Below are positions 7,162 to 11,232 of a stretch of 11,232 nucleotides of DNA, in pieces. Numbering within the stretch: the first letter of the stretch is position 1; each line of letters opens with the position of its first letter. The stretch comes from Clostridium sp. AM58-1XD (GTDB lineage: Bacteria > Bacillota > Clostridia > Lachnospirales > Lachnospiraceae): the NCBI RefSeq assembly GCF_003464085.1, contig NZ_QSDR01000054.1, positions 1-11,232 on the forward strand, in the 5' to 3' direction. The notes beneath the pieces are model-generated. The model saw only the letters and a program-made list of their open reading frames with translations. It had not been told where the DNA came from and made no database searches. Position numbers and translations under genes: made by a program.

Positions 7162-7887
7162 GTTAAAGGATAATGAACGCCTCGATGATCTTCAGAGAAA
7201 TGGATTTCATATTATTCAGAAAACAGACGGTTTCTGTTTTGGGATGGATGCCGTTCTGCTTTCAGGATTTGCATCTGTAAAAGAGGGTGAAAGGGCCCTG
7301 GATCTCGGAACGGGAACGGGAATAATACCGATTCTTTTAAAGGCAAAGACAAAAGGAAAGCATTTTTCCGCGCTGGAAATACAGGAAGAGATGGCCGATA
7401 TGGCCAGGAGAAGTGTTGCGGTCAATCATCTGGAGAATGATATTACAATTGTTACAGGAGACATAAAAGAAGCCAGCCGGATATTCGGGGCGGCTTCTTT
7501 TGATGTAGTGACATCCAATCCGCCATATATGAATGATGCCCATGGATTAAAGAATCCGGATCTGCCCAAGGCGATAGCCAGACATGAAGTCCTGTGTACT
7601 CTGGATGACGTCGTAAGAGAAGCTTCCCGCTTCTGAGGCCAGGCGGAAGATTTTATATGGTTCACAGGCCTCACCGCCTGATCGAGATTATTACTGCACT
7701 GACAAATTACAGGCTGGAGCCTAAGAGAATGAAAATGGTTCATCCTTATATCGGGCGAGATGCCAATATGGTCTTAATTGAGGCAGTGCGGGGCGGCCGG
7801 TCTATGATAAAGGTAGAGGCTCCGATTATCGTTTATAAAGAACCTGGCGTCTATACGGACGAGATTTACGATATCTACGGATATTAA
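7151..7887 (+). pseudogene. trmN6: tRNA1(Val) (adenine37-N6)-methyltransferase, broken by a one-base frameshift
   Basis: Two frames together spell a YabB/TrmN6-type enzyme of about 245 aa that uses S-adenosylmethionine to methylate A37 of tRNA(Val). The first (7151-7636) carries the SAM loop DLGTGTGIIPI and the catalytic NPPY in VVTSNPPYMND, and stops at TGA 7634-7636 after EASRF. The second continues from about 7630 in the -1 frame as LLRPGGRFYMVHRPHRL through to IYGY, stop 7885-7887. One missing C near 7630 explains the break; restoring it joins the expected E-A-S-R-L-L-R-P-G-G run. No slippery heptamer is seen, so programmed shifting is unlikely. Either the gene is mutated or the base is a sequencing error. 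ATG 7151 overlaps the end of ricT. The catalytic domain lies before the break, but the C-terminal strands would be lost. Confidence 0.85.
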
Positions 7888-7933
7888 CGATTTACAGAAT
7901 GAAAGAAATGCAATTTTACGAAGAATAGAAACC

Positions 7934-8021
7934 AAAAAACAGGAGTACTGTAACATGCAGCGCTTTCCATGGATTAAAATCAATATGGAAGCGGATTCTT
8001 GCATGTTACAGTACTCCTGTT
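7934..8021 (-). terminator. Very long hairpin terminator of the BCCT gene
   Basis: The arms 7938-7959 and 8000-8021 are a perfect 22-bp inverted repeat. Inside it, 7961-7970 pairs with 7985-7993 with one bulged T, leaving a 14-base loop and a one-sided internal loop (7994-7999). On the minus strand the hairpin begins 4 bases after the BCCT stop and is followed by six Ts (7939-7934), which fits an intrinsic terminator. In the + direction there is no T-run, although the hairpin also lies 50 bases beyond the trmN6 stop and could protect that 3' end. Confidence 0.8.
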
Positions 8022-8025
8022 ATAA

Positions 8026-9597
8026 TTACATGGAATCAGGCTGATTCTCATTGAGATATTTTTTTACGTCTTTAAAGAAGTTCCAAATCATGGCGGTTAT
8101 TATGAAAAGAAGCGGTATGGAACCTATAATCGAACAAAGCTTAACAACTTCAATTCCTCCTACCAGGAGAAGAATAATCGGCCATACGATACTTGCGATA
8201 CACCATAAAAGCCGTGCCGCTTTCGGAGGTTCATCATACAGAGAAAGCTTATGGCAGGACAGAGCCGCCAGGATGTAAGCGGAAGAGTCACACGTAGTTG
8301 CCATGAAAATAAATGCCAGAATGATAAATACGGCGATCACGAGAGAAGGCATTGGCAATGTCTTTAAAAGCCCCATGATGGCAGCATAATCGCCCTGTGT
8401 GTTAATAACCTGAATGGTATCGTACTGTCCTGTTAAATACATCTGCAGGCCGTATCCGCCAAGGATTGCCTGGAAAAACCAGCAGCCAAGGCTGCCGAGA
8501 AGAGTTGTACCAAGAACCATCTGACGGATTGTACGTCCACGTGATATTTTGGCAATAAAGAGTCCCATAACAGGTACATAAGAAATCCACCACGCCCAGT
8601 AGAAACAAGTCCAGCTTTGAGGGAAACCTGATTTTCCAATTGGATCTGTGTAAAAGCTCATACGAAGGAAGTTCTGAGCCATGATGCCTACACTGTTGGT
8701 AAAATTATTGATTATAAAGGTGGTGTCGGAACAGAATAAAATGTAAAAAATAAATGCGATAGCGATAATGCTGTTAATATTGCTCAGAATCTTTACTCCC
8801 TTGTCTATGCCTTTTAATGTGGCAACAGAGAAGAGAATAGACCAGAAAATCGCTATGACGATATTTTCCTTTGTTGAAGGGACGATTCCAAACAGTTCAT
8901 GAAGTCCCTGGGCCAGCATTGGAGCACCAATTGCAACGCCGACAGCCACTCCCGAGCAAAGGCCTAGAATGACAAAAATATCGATGCATCGTCCAAGGCG
9001 GACCCTCCATTTGGGACCGGACAAAAGGCCGCAGGAGACGCTGATACGGAAAATGGAAATCTTTTTGACAAAGAAGAAATAAGCGATGATGACAGCAGCG
9101 AGACAGTAAGTAGCCCATCCGCTGATGCCCCAGTGGAACATCGTATAACCAACGGACCATTCAGCAGCTTCTCTGGACATCGGATCAAAGCCAAAGGGCG
9201 GAGACTGTACGTAAAATGCCCATTCCAATAGACCCCAGTAGAGAATGCTGGAACCGATACAGGCACAGAACAGCATGCTGATCCAGCTTGCCGTCGAATA
9301 TTGAGGCGGCCCGTCACCAAGCCGTATATTTCCGATTTTGGAAAAACCGATCACGCAGAGCACGATCAAAAGAAAGAAAATATAGACCAGATAAAAGCTT
9401 CCGAGGTGAAGTGTCAGAAAATCCTGTACTCTCTGAATATGATCGGTTCCGGAAACGTCGATAAAGAAAAAAGAAAAACTGATTATCAACAGTAAAACAA
9501 GTCCTGGAACGATGATATTACGGTCCATACCAATCAGATGGCGTCGTCGGTTTTCCGGAGGTTTCGTAGTTTCTTCAAATTGATTCCGTTGATCCAT
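8026..9597 (-). CDS. BCCT-family transporter (betaine/carnitine/choline type)
   Basis: The predicted protein has 523 aa, with about 12 membrane spans and a hydrophilic N-terminus of some 26 residues. The family carries quaternary ammonium compounds such as glycine betaine, choline and carnitine across the cytoplasmic membrane. Signatures seen are STASWISMLF (101-110), the GSSILYWGLLEW segment (115-126), and the substrate-site helix FYWAWWISY (332-340) followed by AKISRGRTIRQ (349-359). By eye it aligns closely with CaiT: W336, W337, Y340 and M344 fall at the CaiT W323, W324, Y327 and M331 positions. N275 stands where CaiT has Arg262, the residue that replaces sodium. ATG 9597 has GGGAGGG upstream. 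Substrate and coupling ion are open. It probably shares a transcript with the MFS gene and ends at a long hairpin. Confidence 0.92.
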   Translation of the reverse strand: MDQRNQFEETTKPPENRRRHLIGMDRNIIVPGLVLLLIISFSFFFIDVSGTDHIQRVQDFLTLHLGSFYLVYIFFLLIVLCVIGFSKIGNIRLGDGPPQYSTASWISMLFCACIGSSILYWGLLEWAFYVQSPPFGFDPMSREAAEWSVGYTMFHWGISGWATYCLAAVIIAYFFFVKKISIFRISVSCGLLSGPKWRVRLGRCIDIFVILGLCSGVAVGVAIGAPMLAQGLHELFGIVPSTKENIVIAIFWSILFSVATLKGIDKGVKILSNINSIIAIAFIFYILFCSDTTFIINNFTNSVGIMAQNFLRMSFYTDPIGKSGFPQSWTCFYWAWWISYVPVMGLFIAKISRGRTIRQMVLGTTLLGSLGCWFFQAILGGYGLQMYLTGQYDTIQVINTQGDYAAIMGLLKTLPMPSLVIAVFIILAFIFMATTCDSSAYILAALSCHKLSLYDEPPKAARLLWCIASIVWPIILLLVGGIEVVKLCSIIGSIPLLFIITAMIWNFFKDVKKYLNENQPDSM

Positions 9598-9627
9598 AAA
9601 AAGCCCTCCCTGTGTAAATTCGTGTGT

Positions 9628-9669
9628 AAAAATATGGATTCCTCAAACACTTTTGCGCTTGAGGAATCC
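9628..9669 (-). terminator. Terminator-like hairpin between the MFS and BCCT genes
   Basis: GGATTCCTCAA (9636-9646) and TTGAGGAATCC (9659-9669) form a perfect 11-bp stem with a 12-base loop. On the minus strand it is followed by ATA and then five Ts (9632-9628). It lies between the MFS stop (9708) and the BCCT start (9597), with only about 30 bases left before the BCCT gene. The BCCT gene must therefore rely on read-through here or on a weak promoter upstream of the hairpin. Confidence 0.7.
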
Positions 9670-9707
9670 GGTATAAGAGTGTGAAAGATGATTGTTATCA
9701 AATGTAA

Positions 9708-10955
9708 TTATGCTGCAGTCTGTGCCTCTTTTTTAGGCTTGTTGATCTTGGCAAGAACGAGGCATGCGATCAGTCCTACAACTGCATTTCCTAAAATGAA
9801 GAAGAATACATTGTGATATCCGGCGATTCCAGGATTCTTATCGACCATATCTCCTACGAGTGTATAGCAGTAGATTTCCGGGAAGTATGTAAGCATGGAC
9901 ATAAGTCCTGCAGCCGTACCTGTAACTTTTGCCGGTACATGAACTTCGTCAATTAAGGAGAAGAATACGGCATTTGCACAGTATACAAAAGAACCAAGGG
10001 CAACCATGTTCGTCAGAGCAAGACCGATCTTGGAAGCGTCGCCTGGAAGTACGATATACACTCCTGTAAAGATAATCATACCGATGAAAGCGTAAATCAT
10101 AAAGTGTGTTCTGGACTTACAGCGGTCGGCAATCTGTCCGCCTACTAAACCGCCGATTGCAAATAAAATATAAGCTCGAAGAATACTTGCCAATGCTACG
10201 TTTGATTCACTCATGTTGAAGACATCAGATAAGTACGGAGTTACCATACCGAAGCCGATGTAAATGCTCCACATACAGAAGGTTGCAATACCAGCTACCC
10301 AAACGCCAGGAATCTTGAATGCGATGGCAATATCGCTGAATTTAAAGGAGCTTGATTCTCCTTCCATCTTCTTATCATCGATCAGGAACCATGCGGCAAC
10401 AGCGGTAATAAGGTTAACGACAGAGTAGAAAATAATGGTAGCTCTAAGTCCGCTGATACCTTCGCCAAATTTTGCGAATAAAGGAACGGATATGAATCCA
10501 ACAACCATGGAAGTAAGGCCCTTGCCCAGATACCAGAAACCAAACAGACGGCCCTGTTCCTTACTGTCACCTAATTCTCGTATAATTCTAACACAGACAG
10601 CCCAGAAAGTAAACACGGTGGTCACGGCCCATAGTCCGTGCAGCGCCAGTATAATCGGGAAAGATGGGAATGTGGCAAAATAGAAGCCGGAAATACCAGT
10701 TGATGCTAAGGAGAATACCATCAGCTTTCTGGCTGAGAACTTATCTGCGGCAAATCCGCCTGGCAGATAAAGAAGGAAATTAACCAGGCCATATACGCCC
10801 ATCAGCATACCAAGCTGTGCATTTGTAGAACCGGTGGCCTCCTGTAAGGCCGCATAATAAGTTTCACGCAGATAAGGCATTTTGTAAATAACGCTTCCTG
10901 CAACGCCACACAGTGCAAGTGTGAGCCATTTTCTCATGTTGCTTTGACTCTTCAT
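9708..10955 (-). CDS. MFS transporter, substrate unknown
   Basis: The predicted protein has 415 aa and about 12 membrane helices in two six-helix halves, typical of the major facilitator superfamily. Motif A is visible in the loop between helices 2 and 3 as GGFAADKFSARK (66-77), and its counterpart in the second half is GGLVGGQIADRCKSR. A hydrophilic central linker, DDKKMEGESSSFKFSD (starting near 192), joins the halves. The N-terminal region YKMPYLRETYYAALQ is reminiscent of YihN-like uncharacterised carriers, but I cannot assign a substrate. ATG 10955 has AGGGGGA about 8 bases upstream. It is the first gene of the minus-strand pair with the BCCT transporter and has a leader containing a strong terminator hairpin. 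Confidence 0.88.
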   Translation of the reverse strand: MKSQSNMRKWLTLALCGVAGSVIYKMPYLRETYYAALQEATGSTNAQLGMLMGVYGLVNFLLYLPGGFAADKFSARKLMVFSLASTGISGFYFATFPSFPIILALHGLWAVTTVFTFWAVCVRIIRELGDSKEQGRLFGFWYLGKGLTSMVVGFISVPLFAKFGEGISGLRATIIFYSVVNLITAVAAWFLIDDKKMEGESSSFKFSDIAIAFKIPGVWVAGIATFCMWSIYIGFGMVTPYLSDVFNMSESNVALASILRAYILFAIGGLVGGQIADRCKSRTHFMIYAFIGMIIFTGVYIVLPGDASKIGLALTNMVALGSFVYCANAVFFSLIDEVHVPAKVTGTAAGLMSMLTYFPEIYCYTLVGDMVDKNPGIAGYHNVFFFILGNAVVGLIACLVLAKINKPKKEAQTAA

Positions 10956-11010
10956 TAAAGAATCCCCCTAACTAATGTATTTTGCCGTAGAGCCTTTTCT
11001 GTAAAGCCAT

Positions 11011-11058
11011 AAAAAAAACACAAACCAAAGCAGTATAAAATCTGCTCATTGATTTGTG
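11011..11058 (-). terminator. Terminator/attenuator hairpin in the MFS leader
   Basis: On the minus strand CACAAATCAA (11058-11049) pairs with TTGGTTTGTG (11028-11019) through 10 bp including one wobble. An inner AGCAG/CTGCT stem stacks on it after a two-base bulge, and eight Ts follow (11018-11011). No T-run exists in the + direction, so it acts on the minus strand. It lies between the likely promoter (11106-11134) and the MFS start (10955), about 55 bases before the gene, which is the position of a transcription attenuator. Alternatively it ends a minus-strand transcript from outside the window. Confidence 0.75.
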
Positions 11059-11105
11059 CCGTCTCATTTTATTCTCTAGGCAATTTTGTGAATCAAGATA
11101 TGCGT

Positions 11106-11134
11106 ATTATATCAACCTGAATATAAAAACACAA
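11106..11134 (-). promoter_or_regulatory. Promoter of the MFS-BCCT transporter genes
   Basis: Reading the minus strand: TTGTGT (11134-11129), a 17-base spacer, and a perfect TATAAT (11111-11106). Transcription would start near 11099, giving a leader of about 143 bases that includes the attenuator hairpin. The -35 matches consensus at only 3 of 6 positions, so an activator may be needed. The surrounding DNA is very AT-rich. Confidence 0.55.
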
Positions 11135-11193
11135 GACAAAAACAAAAAAAATTAAATAATTGTTAAAAATGTACAAAAAATTGTAAAATTTTT

Positions 11194-11232
11194 GGAGGTA
11201 ATATAAATTGACAGTTATCATTTTAAAAATTA
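11194..11232 (+). other. Possible start region of a divergent gene leaving the window
   Basis: GGAGG (11194-11198) stands 9 bases before TTG 11208, which opens a frame (MTVIILKI...) to the window end. The same bases TTGACA (11208-11213) are also a perfect -35 hexamer, and the last two bases of the window (TA, 11231-11232) fall where a -10 would begin after 17 bases. The two readings cannot be separated here. Either one implies a + strand gene just to the right, divergent from the MFS gene. Confidence 0.3.

Noticed and set aside
7625..7640. Programmed ribosomal frameshift in trmN6
   Set aside because: A -1 shift would be needed, but the site CGC TTC TGA has no X-XXY-YYZ slippery heptamer and no obvious stimulatory hairpin; a lost base is simpler.
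8897..9320. Minus-strand frames of 87 and 118 codons within the BCCT gene
   Set aside because: They are alternative frames of the same strand inside a full-length transporter gene, with compositions typical of shifted membrane-protein codons.
10956..11100. T-box or named riboswitch in the MFS leader
   Set aside because: I see no T-box sequence (TGGNACCGCG-like) or recognisable riboswitch core; only a promoter and a terminator hairpin are supported.

Overview
The window looks like a chromosomal segment of a low-to-moderate GC anaerobic Firmicute, most likely a member of Lachnospiraceae (Clostridium cluster XIVa). This is inferred from the Firmicute-type tRNA set without encoded CCA ends, strong AAGGAGG-type ribosome binding sites, the speA-like/holB/ricT/trmN6 gene order known from Bacillus and Clostridia, and protein sequence character. 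No species call is possible from the sequence alone.

Layout. (1) 1-918 (+): the 3' end of a 23S rRNA gene is followed directly by seven tRNA genes (Asp-GTC, Val-TAC, Thr-TGT, Tyr-GTA, initiator Met-CAT, Phe-GAA, Lys-TTT) and closed by an intrinsic terminator. There is no 5S gene between the 23S and the tRNAs. (2) 1115-2731 (+): a single-pass membrane protein with a degenerate sigma-70-like N-terminus and a large extracytoplasmic repeat domain. It converges on a small conserved-looking hypothetical gene (2744-2974, -). (3) 3075-7887 (+): a housekeeping operon made of an Orn/Lys/Arg-decarboxylase-fold enzyme, a divergent guanylate-kinase-like protein, DNA polymerase III delta' (holB), the PSP1/RicT protein (ricT), and a tRNA(Val) adenine-N6-methyltransferase (trmN6/yabB) carrying a one-base frameshift. 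The order matches the B. subtilis yaaO-tmk-(yaaQ-yaaR)-holB-yaaT-(yabA)-yabB block, with a guanylate-kinase-like gene where tmk normally sits. (4) 7934-11134 (-): two transporter genes, an MFS carrier followed by a BCCT (betaine/carnitine/choline family) carrier. The MFS gene has a good promoter and a strong terminator hairpin in its leader, a weaker terminator-like hairpin lies between the two genes, and a very long hairpin terminator follows the BCCT gene. (5) The right edge (about 11190-11232) may hold the start or promoter of a divergent gene that leaves the window.

How the genes relate. The rRNA/tRNA block is standard translation machinery. The central operon mixes polyamine-type PLP chemistry, replication clamp loading, RNase-Y-linked RNA processing and tRNA modification; this is a conserved neighbourhood rather than one pathway. 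The transporter pair suggests uptake or exchange of a small metabolite, with a quaternary ammonium compound likely for the BCCT protein, under attenuation-type control.

I see no mobile element, CRISPR array or phage gene. The points most worth a second look are the sigma-like/transmembrane/repeat-domain fusion, the frameshifted trmN6, the atypical kinase, the long 3' hairpin and the attenuator-like transporter leader.
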